DNA of 36,291 nucleotides from a virus: the IMG/VR virus record IMGVR_UViG_3300032323_002377, positions 1-36,291 of that record; one strand, given 5' to 3'. Both the position numbers and the translations under genes were made by a program. Positions 26,459 to 34,232 of the stretch are shown one piece after another. The first letter of the stretch is position 1, and the number at the start of each line of letters is the position of its first letter. Below the pieces are notes generated by a model. That model did no database searches. It worked only from the letters and a program-made list of their open reading frames with translations, and was not told the DNA's origin.

Positions 26459-27308
26459 GTATTTTTGTTAATTCTTCTAGTAATTCGTAATATTGTAAAA
26501 GATTAACCAAATCATCATTACCAATAGATGATATTTTACCTAATGGAGTGATAATATTATTTATTTCAACTAATTTAATTTTGGTTGCTTTATTTTCAAC
26601 CTTTTTTGTTAATACCGAAAGTTGGGATTTAATGTCTGATATTTTGGTATTATAGAATTCTTTTAATTTAGGAGTTGAATCAACTGAATTAATAAATTCT
26701 CTTAAAACTAATTTTTGATTATCGTTTAAATCAGCATATTTACCATTGAATTTTTCTAACATAACTTTATATGTTAAAATTCTAAGGTCTTTATCATATG
26801 ATTTAAATTCCTCAATAACACTATCTTCTACTTTTGATTTAGTTACATTTCTAGAAGTTAAGTGTTCTAATAAAGACATTTTATTATCAATAATCTGATC
26901 AGGTGTTGACAAATATTCGCTATTATATATCTCTATCAACGTATATAATGAAGCATAAGCTTTATAGTTAGGTAATTTTGTTTTAAAAAATTCTTCTAAG
27001 TTATAATGCTTTTGAATTTCCTGAATAAGGTTATATTTTTGTCTTTTTAAAGCTCCTCTGTTTAAATTTTTTGATGATTCAATAAGCGTATTAATAATAA
27101 TTTCTGCTTTACCTTCGGTTAAGTTTTTGTGTTTGGATAAAGTTTCATAAAGTTTATATTCTTTACCTAACTCTGTCTTTACAAAAAATTTCTTTAACAC
27201 TCCAGCAGCTTTAGAATCATTACCTGATAGTGTATCAGATGTGATTTGTCTTACTAAAAGCTCAAATAAAATGCCCGTATTCTTATATTTAGAATGTTTA
27301 ATATTCAT
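26451..27308 (-). CDS. Conserved portal-adjacent protein of marine T4-like phages
   Basis: 285 residues, Lys-rich and predominantly helical. The N-terminus HSKYKNTGILFELLVRQITS followed by DTL is a family hallmark I recall from genes next to the portal in T4-like marine phages; function unknown. No enzymatic motif or membrane segment. It directly follows the portal gene and overlaps the next gene by 8 nt. Its place in the order (portal, this, protease, scaffold, capsid) is that of the T4 prohead core genes 67 and 68, but I see no sequence similarity to those much smaller proteins. Confidence 0.6.
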   Translation of the reverse strand: MNIKHSKYKNTGILFELLVRQITSDTLSGNDSKAAGVLKKFFVKTELGKEYKLYETLSKHKNLTEGKAEIIINTLIESSKNLNRGALKRQKYNLIQEIQKHYNLEEFFKTKLPNYKAYASLYTLIEIYNSEYLSTPDQIIDNKMSLLEHLTSRNVTKSKVEDSVIEEFKSYDKDLRILTYKVMLEKFNGKYADLNDNQKLVLREFINSVDSTPKLKEFYNTKISDIKSQLSVLTKKVENKATKIKLVEINNIITPLGKISSIGNDDLVNLLQYYELLEELTKIHG

Positions 27309-27322
27309 TCTGTAGTTTTTGT

Positions 27323-27330
27323 TATAAATA
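27323..27330 (-). promoter_or_regulatory. TATTTATA element between portal and following gene
   Basis: Exact TATTTATA in coding sense, 14 nt before the ATG, in the 33-nt gap after the portal stop codon. Confidence 0.5.
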
Positions 27331-27341
27331 TATAAAGATTT

Positions 27342-29222
27342 TTATTCCTTTAAATTAGATTCATCTAATAATGATTCACCACCACTTTTCTTATTAAAGA
27401 TATTTACTTTTTGGAGTGATTCAATTAATGTTTTATTTTTTGCTTTAATTTCTAAAGCTAAAGGAGAAACATCTTTAACGGGTCTACCATATCCTTCTTG
27501 ATCGTCATTTTTCATTGCATCTCTACCTAATCTATCTTTACCAAAGGCATTATCTTGAGTATTAATATTAGATACTCTTTCTTTAGGACGACCCAAAGGT
27601 GACTTTTCATCATATCCATCAGGTACTGAGTTATCTTGGTATCTGCCTCTTCCATATAACGAAGCTAGATCATGAGGTGTACCATAAGATTTACCTGTTT
27701 CTAAAGGATCGTTTCCTTCTTCACCTATTTGATTATATCTGAAGGCACGTTTTTGGTCTTGAGCAATTAAATCTCTCATTTCCTCGTATTGGTCTTGGCT
27801 GAAATGGAATATATTTTCATAAATCCAATCTGATGAAATTAATTTAGTTTCCATCATTTGAGCAGCTAAGTCCATTTTTTCTTTCATTAATGCTACTCTT
27901 TCCTGATCATAAATAATTGAAGGTGTAGTTAATGATAATTCAAAATTAGTTAAATTTTCTGCTGTATAACCTTGAGTATATAAATGTACTAAAGCTATTT
28001 TATATAATTCTGATAGTATAATACGTTGAATTCTATCAATTGTACGAGCGAATCTAATATCTTCGGCAGCTAATGTTGCTTTACCTTGTAAATTTTCATC
28101 ATAACCCATAAATGCTTTAGGAACTCTTAAAGCAGCAAATAATTTGTCTCTTAAGTAAGTAACGTCTTCAATTGCAGTATAATTTAAACCTTGTAAATTT
28201 TCAATTTTGGTACTTTGATCATTTCCTCTAATAGGAATGTAAAAGTCCTCCATTAAATTCTGCATATTATATTTTTGATTATATTGACCTGTTTTTTCAT
28301 CCATTAATGGAGTACGTTTCATAGACGTAATTGTCTTTTGCATGAAACTTTCTACTTCATTTGGAGGAATAGAACCAACATTAATATAAAATATACGTCT
28401 ATCTGGTGAGCGGGAAATTCTATGAATTAACATAGCATCTTCCATCAATGCATATTGTTTGTATAATCTACGAGCAGGTTCAATATATGCTCTTCCATAA
28501 GGTAGATAGTTAACATCTGTCATTAAACGGAAATGTGCTATTTCATAGTTATCAAACATTACTCTATTTTGATCTCTTAAATTAGTAGCAACATCAGGAA
28601 CAGGATAATATCCAGAACTACCCCCATAAACACCTTCAGGTGAATATAAAAATCTTACAGCATTTGGTCTTTCCTTATCATAATTTTCTTGTCTTTCAAT
28701 ATGATAAGCGGTAATCGGAATTACATTGTAAACACCAAATTTTTCAGCAATTTCTAACTTTAAGAAAAAATCACCATACTTACACATTTGACGAATCCAA
28801 GACCATAAATTAAATTCAACGTTTAATACATCATAAAATAAATTATAAAGTACTTGTTGAATATCCTCGTCATTAGATCTAATCTGTAAAACCTCACCCA
28901 TTTCATTTCTTAATGTAGCTTCTTCAGCTATAATATCAAGAGCAGAAGCAATAATGGCATCGTTATCCATTACATCATAATCCGAGTATATAAATGTTCT
29001 TAAATATTGATAGTTAATGTTAACTTGTTGACCATATAAAGATGATGCCGCTGGTGAATAGATTCTATTGTATCTATCCATTAATGAATTTGTAGCTACA
29101 TCACCTGATCTTTGTATGCTATCAACGTCCAATACTTTTAATTGGTTTCCTCCTTGATTTCGAATGATTACATCAGTGGAAAACAATCGTTGTAGACGAG
29201 TAAATAAACTAGTATCTGCCAT
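27342..29222 (-). CDS. 20: Portal protein (T4 gp20-like)
   Basis: Forms the dodecameric DNA channel at the head vertex and docks the terminase. The family pattern is visible in FIYSDYDVMDNDAIIASALD (residues ~77-96), DIIAEEATLRNE, and FNLWSWIRQMCKYGDFFLKL. Further on come YMEDAMLIHRISRSPDRRIFY-like residues near 252-275 and LAAEDIRFARTIDRIQR. It is longer than T4 gp20 (626 versus 524). The extra length is mostly a polar C-terminal tail rich in Gly, Asp and Arg that ends LLDESNLKE, which contains an L-x-E/S. It follows the terminase by 18 nt, with a TATTTATA element in the gap. Confidence 0.93.
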   Translation of the reverse strand: MADTSLFTRLQRLFSTDVIIRNQGGNQLKVLDVDSIQRSGDVATNSLMDRYNRIYSPAASSLYGQQVNINYQYLRTFIYSDYDVMDNDAIIASALDIIAEEATLRNEMGEVLQIRSNDEDIQQVLYNLFYDVLNVEFNLWSWIRQMCKYGDFFLKLEIAEKFGVYNVIPITAYHIERQENYDKERPNAVRFLYSPEGVYGGSSGYYPVPDVATNLRDQNRVMFDNYEIAHFRLMTDVNYLPYGRAYIEPARRLYKQYALMEDAMLIHRISRSPDRRIFYINVGSIPPNEVESFMQKTITSMKRTPLMDEKTGQYNQKYNMQNLMEDFYIPIRGNDQSTKIENLQGLNYTAIEDVTYLRDKLFAALRVPKAFMGYDENLQGKATLAAEDIRFARTIDRIQRIILSELYKIALVHLYTQGYTAENLTNFELSLTTPSIIYDQERVALMKEKMDLAAQMMETKLISSDWIYENIFHFSQDQYEEMRDLIAQDQKRAFRYNQIGEEGNDPLETGKSYGTPHDLASLYGRGRYQDNSVPDGYDEKSPLGRPKERVSNINTQDNAFGKDRLGRDAMKNDDQEGYGRPVKDVSPLALEIKAKNKTLIESLQKVNIFNKKSGGESLLDESNLKE

Positions 29223-29232
29223 AGAAATATAT

Positions 29233-29240
29233 TATAAATA
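29233..29240 (-). promoter_or_regulatory. TATTTATA element between terminase and portal
   Basis: Exact TATTTATA in coding sense, immediately after the terminase TAA and 10 nt before the portal ATG. Confidence 0.5.
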
Positions 29241-30818
29241 TTATAAAAGCCAACTAATGTCTTCATTTCCATTACCTGTGTTAACAGAATAAGGATTAGG
29301 AACACTATTTCCTCTGTATGCTCCTGAAAAAGATGTGTTTCCTTTTGAGAAATTACTTAGGGTTGCTCTTGTTAAATCGTGAGATTGTTGTTGAAACTTT
29401 AATGATGTATCTCTTAAATACATTGCAATACCAAAAGGCATTACCAAGTCATCATTATAACCTGTTTGTGCTTCTGGTCTACCATTTTTCCATACAAAAA
29501 CTTTCATTTCTTCTAACAATCTTTTTGAACGAATAGTTACTGATCTATCACCAATATATTCTCTAAATTTATTAACAATTAGAGGACGAGTTCTTAGTGA
29601 AATTGTAAAACCAGGAGTAACATTATCACTATTTTCGTACTTGTGAAAATACGAATCAACTGTTAAATTATCACTCTTAGGTGAATAATAAGTATTTCTA
29701 TATCCTCTTTCTAAAACAGATTCAATAGCTGCCCAACCAATAGAAGCATTTTCTACTACTAATAATGCTTGGTTATATTCAGTAGCAACACCTACTAAAA
29801 AGTATCCAAACTCTTTAGGAGGCATTTGCCCTTTGTACTCTGCAACTTGTGTATTAGTTGCAATATCAATTACATGAAAAGTTGAGAAATCCTTACCATC
29901 ACCTCTAGCTACGTCTGCTACTACCATATAATCTCTTGTATAGTCTGCAGGTTCCCATACCCATAAATTTTGGTCGGCTCCTCTTCTTTCAATAGGTTCT
30001 TGAATTGTAGTTTCTTTAATAAAGTCTATCCATTCATTATAAAATACCACATCTCCTGATGTGCTAAAATCACAATCACATTCTTGTGCTGCTAATCTTG
30101 GATCACCTAATAATTCATCTTGACGTTTTCTCCATGACTCATCTCGTTCAGGATGTACATACCAAGGTAATTTAATAGGTAAAAAGTCATTATCTGCTGA
30201 CTCTGCTGCTACCCAAGTTTTATGAAACCAGTTACCAGTACCATAAGGAGTTGATAATACAATTGCACCACCACCAGTTGCTAATGTTTGTTGAGCAGAA
30301 GCCCAAATCTCACCTATTTGTTCAATGAATGCTGCCTCATCGACTATCAACAAAGATACGGCTTCTGAACGACCTGCATCACTTGATGCTGATGTTGCTT
30401 TAATTTGTGAACCGTTACTTAATCTTAATGTTAATTTGTTATGTTCTTCTGCTTGTATTTTTAACCATGAAGGTAAATTATCAAACATAAACTTAACTTT
30501 AGTTACCATGTTTTTAGCTGTTTCTTGCTTTGTAGCAATACAAAGTACGTTTTTGTCTTTATGAAACAGCATTAGCCATAAAGAATAACCAGCAGCTAAT
30601 GTTGATATACCTAACTGACGGGATTTTAATACAATTGAATAGGGATGGTCTTTCCAAAGATTTAATACTTTATCCTGGAAAGGATATAAATTGAATATTA
30701 CTCGACCTCTTTGTGGATGCTGAATATTACAATATTTTTTCATAAAGTGAGCAGGATCTTGCAAACACTTTATGTATTCTTGTTTAATGACTTCTTTTAT
30801 GTTTATAGGTTCACTCAT
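29241..30818 (-). CDS. 17: Terminase large subunit (T4 gp17-like)
   Basis: DNA-packaging motor with ATPase and headful nuclease. Walker A is SRQLGIST (66-73), Walker B LLIVDEAAF (156-164), and the coupling motif STPYGTGN (189-196). The RNase H-like nuclease residues are visible as Asp302 in VVADVARGDGKDFS, Glu356 in LLVVENASIG, and Asp456/457 in YNDDLVMPFG. The 525-residue length fits the family minus the T4 N-terminal extension. The ATG overlaps the stop of the upstream spanin-like gene (ATGA). No small terminase (gene 16) is recognisable next to it in the window. The polar C-terminal ~50 residues probably contact the portal. Confidence 0.95.
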   Translation of the reverse strand: MSEPINIKEVIKQEYIKCLQDPAHFMKKYCNIQHPQRGRVIFNLYPFQDKVLNLWKDHPYSIVLKSRQLGISTLAAGYSLWLMLFHKDKNVLCIATKQETAKNMVTKVKFMFDNLPSWLKIQAEEHNKLTLRLSNGSQIKATSASSDAGRSEAVSLLIVDEAAFIEQIGEIWASAQQTLATGGGAIVLSTPYGTGNWFHKTWVAAESADNDFLPIKLPWYVHPERDESWRKRQDELLGDPRLAAQECDCDFSTSGDVVFYNEWIDFIKETTIQEPIERRGADQNLWVWEPADYTRDYMVVADVARGDGKDFSTFHVIDIATNTQVAEYKGQMPPKEFGYFLVGVATEYNQALLVVENASIGWAAIESVLERGYRNTYYSPKSDNLTVDSYFHKYENSDNVTPGFTISLRTRPLIVNKFREYIGDRSVTIRSKRLLEEMKVFVWKNGRPEAQTGYNDDLVMPFGIAMYLRDTSLKFQQQSHDLTRATLSNFSKGNTSFSGAYRGNSVPNPYSVNTGNGNEDISWLL

Positions 30819-31222
30819 AAAAGGGCTAAAACAAAACCTACAGTACTTAAAGCTATAGCGGCAATCAATCCTCTAACTTTACTTTCTAAATCGTTTATTA
30901 ATTTAACTTTTTCTTCAATAATTCCGTCTTTTGCTTTAATGGTACCTTTTAAATCACCTATTTTACTTTCTAATACTACACGAGTAGTATCACAAACATA
31001 TAAAGCACTATCTTGAAGATGGATAATATTTCCCATTGTGGAAATAGAATCACGAGCAACTACTAATTCTTTTTTAAGATTATCTCTATCGGTTTTTACC
31101 AATAAAGCATTTTTTAAAGATTTAATAGGAACTATTACTGTTGAATCACTTAAACGCTGTTGTGAACTCGCTGATGATATCATCATCAGACATATTATTA
31201 ATGCGATTATGTTCTTGTTCAT
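30815..31222 (-). CDS. Secreted coiled-coil protein, candidate spanin partner
   Basis: 135 residues. The N-terminus is a signal-like hydrophobic stretch (IIALIICLMMISSASS, residues 5-20) with a plausible SPase I site before QQ. A long charged coiled coil occupies roughly 30-115 and the last ~19 residues (GLIAAIALSTVGFVLALL) form a membrane segment. The start lies inside the upstream gene, giving a 77-nt out-of-frame overlap like spanin gene pairs. There is a Cys at residue 11 but no good lipobox, so it is not a standard o-spanin. Signal plus C-terminal anchor also recalls single-protein spanins. Lysis is inferred from topology and overlap; a structural role is not excluded. Confidence 0.5.
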   Translation of the reverse strand: MNKNIIALIICLMMISSASSQQRLSDSTVIVPIKSLKNALLVKTDRDNLKKELVVARDSISTMGNIIHLQDSALYVCDTTRVVLESKIGDLKGTIKAKDGIIEEKVKLINDLESKVRGLIAAIALSTVGFVLALL

Positions 31223-31487
31223 ATTGTTTTTTATATTCGGCTGCTTTTTTAGCAGTACTTGCTAATTTAGCTTTATCTACTACAATTAAAGAGTCTAAAA
31301 CTTTTCTCGTTGAATCTAAAGAAGATATTAAAGTATCTTTTTTATTAATTTCAATTGCTAAAGAATCAATAGTTTTTTGATATTGTTTTTCTTTGTCAGA
31401 AGAATAACTTTGCTTATAATTAAATAACCCGTAAGCAATAAAGCCTAACAAACCAATTATAACCAATGACAATAAAAATTTTTTCAT
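31146..31487 (-). CDS. Rz-like inner-membrane spanin candidate
   Basis: 113 residues. It has one N-terminal membrane segment (FLLSLVIIGLLGFIAYGLF, 4-22) with Lys before it. The periplasmic part is coiled coil, from KQYQKTIDSLAIEINKKDTL through KAAEYKKQYEQEHNRI. It ends with a short acidic/hydrophobic tail (MSDDDIISEFTTAFK) of the kind seen at the end of Rz-like proteins in phages of Bacteroidetes. This topology, and an overlapping second exported coiled-coil gene, fit an i-spanin that helps fuse the membranes at lysis. No endolysin or holin is recognisable within the window, which weakens the lysis-cassette reading. Confidence 0.5.
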   Translation of the reverse strand: MKKFLLSLVIIGLLGFIAYGLFNYKQSYSSDKEKQYQKTIDSLAIEINKKDTLISSLDSTRKVLDSLIVVDKAKLASTAKKAAEYKKQYEQEHNRINNMSDDDIISEFTTAFK

Positions 31488-31488
31488 A

Positions 31489-31920
31489 TTATCCTACTAA
31501 TCCACCAGTATTAATTTCAACGTCTCTTTCTTTAAACGCTTTAACTAATTCAGGTTTCTTTATAAATTGTTTAAGGGCAGCCATTTTCTTATCACGGTCA
31601 GCTCCTTTTTCCATATCTTTAATTTTTTTAACTAAAGTTTTTAATTTGTCTTTAAAATCTTCAAATTGATCGTTTGATACTTTAAATTTAGAAGGAGCAC
31701 CTTTTACTTTTTCTTTAGCTAATTCAGCTTTAGTAGGTTCTCTATCTTCATCTTCTTCTTTTAATTGAACATCAATCCCTTGAGCGGTTAATTTCTTTAT
31801 ATCTGCTGGAGATGTGGTTTTAGCCATTACTACAGAACCTCCTTGAGGATCAACATCTACTTCTGATAAAATTTCTATAATTTCTTCGCGAATGAATTCT
31901 TTTAGTTCAGATTTTTTCAT
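31489..31920 (-). CDS. Charged protein with prohead-targeting-like N-terminus
   Basis: 143 residues, Lys/Glu-rich, family not known to me. The N-terminus KKSELKEFIREEIIEILSEV is an amphipathic helix ending L-S-E (residue 20). This resembles both T4 internal-protein leaders (short helix then I/L-x-E) and N-termini common in marine phage proteins. The rest is polar, with VKKIKDMEKGADRDKKMAAL likely helical, and no membrane segment. If cleaved at E20 it would be a ~123-residue packaged protein. It starts only 12 nt after the upstream kinase stop, with a TATTTATA element 3 nt before its ATG. An internal capsid protein is my inference. Confidence 0.5.
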   Translation of the reverse strand: MKKSELKEFIREEIIEILSEVDVDPQGGSVVMAKTTSPADIKKLTAQGIDVQLKEEDEDREPTKAELAKEKVKGAPSKFKVSNDQFEDFKDKLKTLVKKIKDMEKGADRDKKMAALKQFIKKPELVKAFKERDVEINTGGLVG

Positions 31921-31923
31921 GAT

Positions 31924-31931
31924 TATAAATA
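31924..31931 (-). promoter_or_regulatory. TATTTATA element before the 143-aa gene
   Basis: Exact TATTTATA in coding sense filling most of the 11-nt gap between a TAA and the next ATG, with only 3 nt to the start codon. This is the shortest spacing of the ten sites. Confidence 0.45.
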
Positions 31932-32462
31932 TTACCCAAAAATTGTTTCTTTAATCTTTGCAATACGTTCATCAGTTGTACCTGAAAGTTCAACAAGATG
32001 TTTGATTTTATGATTATTTCTATATATTAATAATTGAATTATACTATCAATTGTTTCTCTATATTTTTTATCAGTAGTTCTAACACCATTATCTTCTATT
32101 TCAACACCTTTAGGTGAAACATAAAACACGTAATCATATTCATTTACTAAATTACTAGCAGCATCACAAAATGCTTCAGCATCATTATAATTAATAGATT
32201 TAGCTGCTTTAGTAAATGCCATAACATCAATTACAGTTCTATCTGTAATAATATTTTCATTCATTAATTCAGCACAACGTTCAGCTAAAAATACAAATTG
32301 ACCTTTTAATGTAGAATCAGTATTCAAAGGAATACCTAAATCACGCAAATACTTTGAACGCTCTGTTGCAAAATTATAATTTGCAAATTCAGGCAATTCC
32401 TTTAATGCATTTACTAATGTAGTTTTACCTACACTCATTGTACCACATAATCCTATTTTCAT
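31932..32462 (-). CDS. P-loop kinase, NadR/AAA_28-like
   Basis: 176 residues. Walker A GTMSVGKT (7-14) lies at the very N-terminus. ATERSKYLRDLGIP follows, then an Asp-Arg-Thr (74-76, IITDRTVIDVMAF) typical of small-molecule kinases, and YDYVFYVSPKG as the strand before the lid. RTTDKKYRETIDSIIQLL fits the lid/arginine region. The overall pattern matches the AAA_28 group that includes the nicotinamide riboside kinase domain of NadR; some deoxynucleoside kinases look similar. The substrate (NAD precursor or nucleoside) cannot be settled here. There is a 2-nt gap after the upstream small gene. Confidence 0.7.
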   Translation of the reverse strand: MKIGLCGTMSVGKTTLVNALKELPEFANYNFATERSKYLRDLGIPLNTDSTLKGQFVFLAERCAELMNENIITDRTVIDVMAFTKAAKSINYNDAEAFCDAASNLVNEYDYVFYVSPKGVEIEDNGVRTTDKKYRETIDSIIQLLIYRNNHKIKHLVELSGTTDERIAKIKETIFG

Positions 32463-32464
32463 AA

Positions 32465-32707
32465 TTAACCAGCGTTTCTTGCATTTGTTATTGATGGATT
32501 TTTAAACCAAGGTAAACCCTCACGATTACGTCTTGCTTCTTTCCAACCATCTAAAGTATATTTTATACCATGAATATGATATTCTTTTTTACCTTCGGAA
32601 GTAATCAATGCTGGACCTTCCCAGTTATGTAATTTACCTTCCCAAACATAAGCAATAGTACCATCTGCTTTAGTTAGTTTTTTACTAGGTTCATATTTTG
32701 TACTCAT
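32465..32707 (-). CDS. Small MORN-like/GPA-repeat phage protein
   Basis: 80 residues. WEGKLHNWEGPALITSEGKK resembles the short G-K-L-H-x-x-(D/E)-G-P-A repeats found in small T4-like phage proteins of unknown function, related to MORN-type beta hairpins. The following EYHIHGIKYTLDGWKEARRN fits the companion half of such a repeat. Trp and Gly are frequent, with no Cys or membrane segment. It sits between the FAD oxidoreductase and the kinase. Function unknown. Confidence 0.6.
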   Translation of the reverse strand: MSTKYEPSKKLTKADGTIAYVWEGKLHNWEGPALITSEGKKEYHIHGIKYTLDGWKEARRNREGLPWFKNPSITNARNAG

Positions 32708-32743
32708 ACCATTAATATAATAAAAATATTTTGATTTTCCAAA

Positions 32744-34123
32744 TTATCTGAAATGGATCATATCACCATGAATATTATCCCATTCACATTCTTCAATTAA
32801 ATGTTCAACAGACAATATACCTTGTGCTCCTGAAACTGTAATACCACGTGCTGACAAAGCATCTCCTACAAAATGTACATTAGAAAATTTAGTTAAACTA
32901 AGATCTTTATAATTTACAAGTGGTTCAGGTGAAAGATATTTTACTTCAGGAATATACATACCCCAATCATCTCCAAGTGTTGGGAATACTTTTTTCATAT
33001 CCTCAATAAAATCTAAAATATAATAAGCATATTCACCAAATGCATCTTTAAATAATTGTAAAGCAAATAATTCTTGAGCTACTATTGGTGCTCCTTCAGA
33101 AGTAAAAGATGGATGTCTTTTTGTTTTTGGTGAGTAATATAAACCAGATATCGATTTACCATTACCAGCTTGATCTTTCCACTGACACATTTCAACAACA
33201 TTACGTGACCACTCAAATGGATTTTCAATACCATTAATTTCCATTAAGATACCAAAATTAGTCATATCATTTTTATATTTTGGATCTTTTTTAGCATGAC
33301 CATTGTAACTATGATCTCCATATGTTTCTTCTACAGCAACATAAGCAGCATTATTATTTGTACAGAATGAACGTAGTGAAACACCTTTATCTTCAAATTT
33401 ACGATATAATTTAAAGTCGTAACTAATATCAATTAGTTTTTGGAAATGTTTTTGTGGTGCTTCAAATCTAACTCCAATTTGAACTGATTTAGGTTCATCT
33501 GGGAGATTATATTTGTTGGCTAATTCTTGTGCAAAATCAATACCTGATTTACCTACACCAAAGATAAGTTCATCATATGAAATTCCTTTACCAACGGCTG
33601 TAATGGGGTCATGATAAAGAACCAAATTAATTTCAGTATTAATATCATGAACCTTATTTTCCCAAATAAAATTAACACCTTTAGATACTAAATAATCATA
33701 CCAATTTTTAGCAATTTCAGATAGATAATCTGTACCTACGTGCCATACTGGGAACAAACGTAAACCGAAATATGGTTTAATAAATTCAGGTTCCTCAACA
33801 GGATTTGAACATTGTACTTCTTCTGGTTTTGGATGGAAACGTTTAAAGTTAGTAATAACTTCATCCATTAAAGCCATTGCTTTTTTTTCACCAACATATT
33901 TAGATAGCTGACCTCCGATTGCTGTATGGTAAGTTAATTTACCATCAGACCAACCTCCAGCACCTAAAAAACCTGTCATTACTTCTTCAGGTTTTCTGTT
34001 GTAAGGGTCTTTACCCATATCAATAATGGTAATGTTTTCTCCAGGATAACCATTGTCTACTAATTTAGTAGCAGCATTTACACCTGCTACACCTGCTCCT
34101 ACAATTACGATTTTCTTTGTCAT
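32744..34123 (-). CDS. FAD-dependent oxidoreductase (COG2509-like)
   Basis: 459 residues. The N-terminal Rossmann motif is IVIVGAGVAGVNAA (5-18). GFLGAGGWSDGKL (51-63) matches the G-x-G-G-A-G-x-x-S-D-G-K-L motif of uncharacterised FAD dehydrogenases of the COG2509 type. ELIFGVGKSGIDFA is the second dinucleotide-related strand, and VHFVGDALSARGITVSGAQG near the C-terminus is the usual FAD-closing segment. No membrane or Cys-pair redox motif is obvious. It is the first gene after a strong terminator, and a TATTTATA element overlaps that terminator's T tract, suggesting separate expression. The substrate is unknown. A redox enzyme of this type is unexpected in a phage head region. Confidence 0.8.
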   Translation of the reverse strand: MTKKIVIVGAGVAGVNAATKLVDNGYPGENITIIDMGKDPYNRKPEEVMTGFLGAGGWSDGKLTYHTAIGGQLSKYVGEKKAMALMDEVITNFKRFHPKPEEVQCSNPVEEPEFIKPYFGLRLFPVWHVGTDYLSEIAKNWYDYLVSKGVNFIWENKVHDINTEINLVLYHDPITAVGKGISYDELIFGVGKSGIDFAQELANKYNLPDEPKSVQIGVRFEAPQKHFQKLIDISYDFKLYRKFEDKGVSLRSFCTNNNAAYVAVEETYGDHSYNGHAKKDPKYKNDMTNFGILMEINGIENPFEWSRNVVEMCQWKDQAGNGKSISGLYYSPKTKRHPSFTSEGAPIVAQELFALQLFKDAFGEYAYYILDFIEDMKKVFPTLGDDWGMYIPEVKYLSPEPLVNYKDLSLTKFSNVHFVGDALSARGITVSGAQGILSVEHLIEECEWDNIHGDMIHFR

Positions 34124-34139
34124 ATGTTTAACACGTTAA

Positions 34140-34147
34140 TATAAATA
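34140..34147 (-). promoter_or_regulatory. TATTTATA element before the FAD oxidoreductase gene
   Basis: Exact TATTTATA in coding sense, 16 nt before the ATG. Its first base is the last T of the upstream terminator's T tract, so termination and restart signals are fused. Confidence 0.5.
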
Positions 34148-34182
34148 AAAAAAGTGGCGTCTCCAAATTATGGTGACGCCAC
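34147..34182 (-). terminator. Strong intrinsic terminator after the internal-protein gene group
   Basis: In coding sense, GTGGCGTC pairs perfectly with GACGCCAC. The stem continues past one A-A mismatch with CC/GG around a 7-nt loop, and is followed by seven T. It lies in the 109-nt gap between the genes at 34233-34844 and 32744-34123. Confidence 0.88.
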
Positions 34183-34232
34183 AGCTGTCAATTTTTGTTT
34201 TTTAAGCGACGGGCTATGAATCCGTCTATAAA

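Noticed and set aside
30815-31222. Lipoprotein (o-spanin) signal in the second spanin-like protein
   Set aside because: Cys11 is preceded by L-I-I, not the usual small residue, and lies inside the hydrophobic core. An ordinary signal peptide fits better.
34208-34226. Small hairpin GACGG/CCGTC, first considered as part of a tRNA or terminator
   Set aside because: No tRNA arms or CCA context, and no T tract directly after it. It overlaps a gap that already holds a much stronger terminator. It may be chance.
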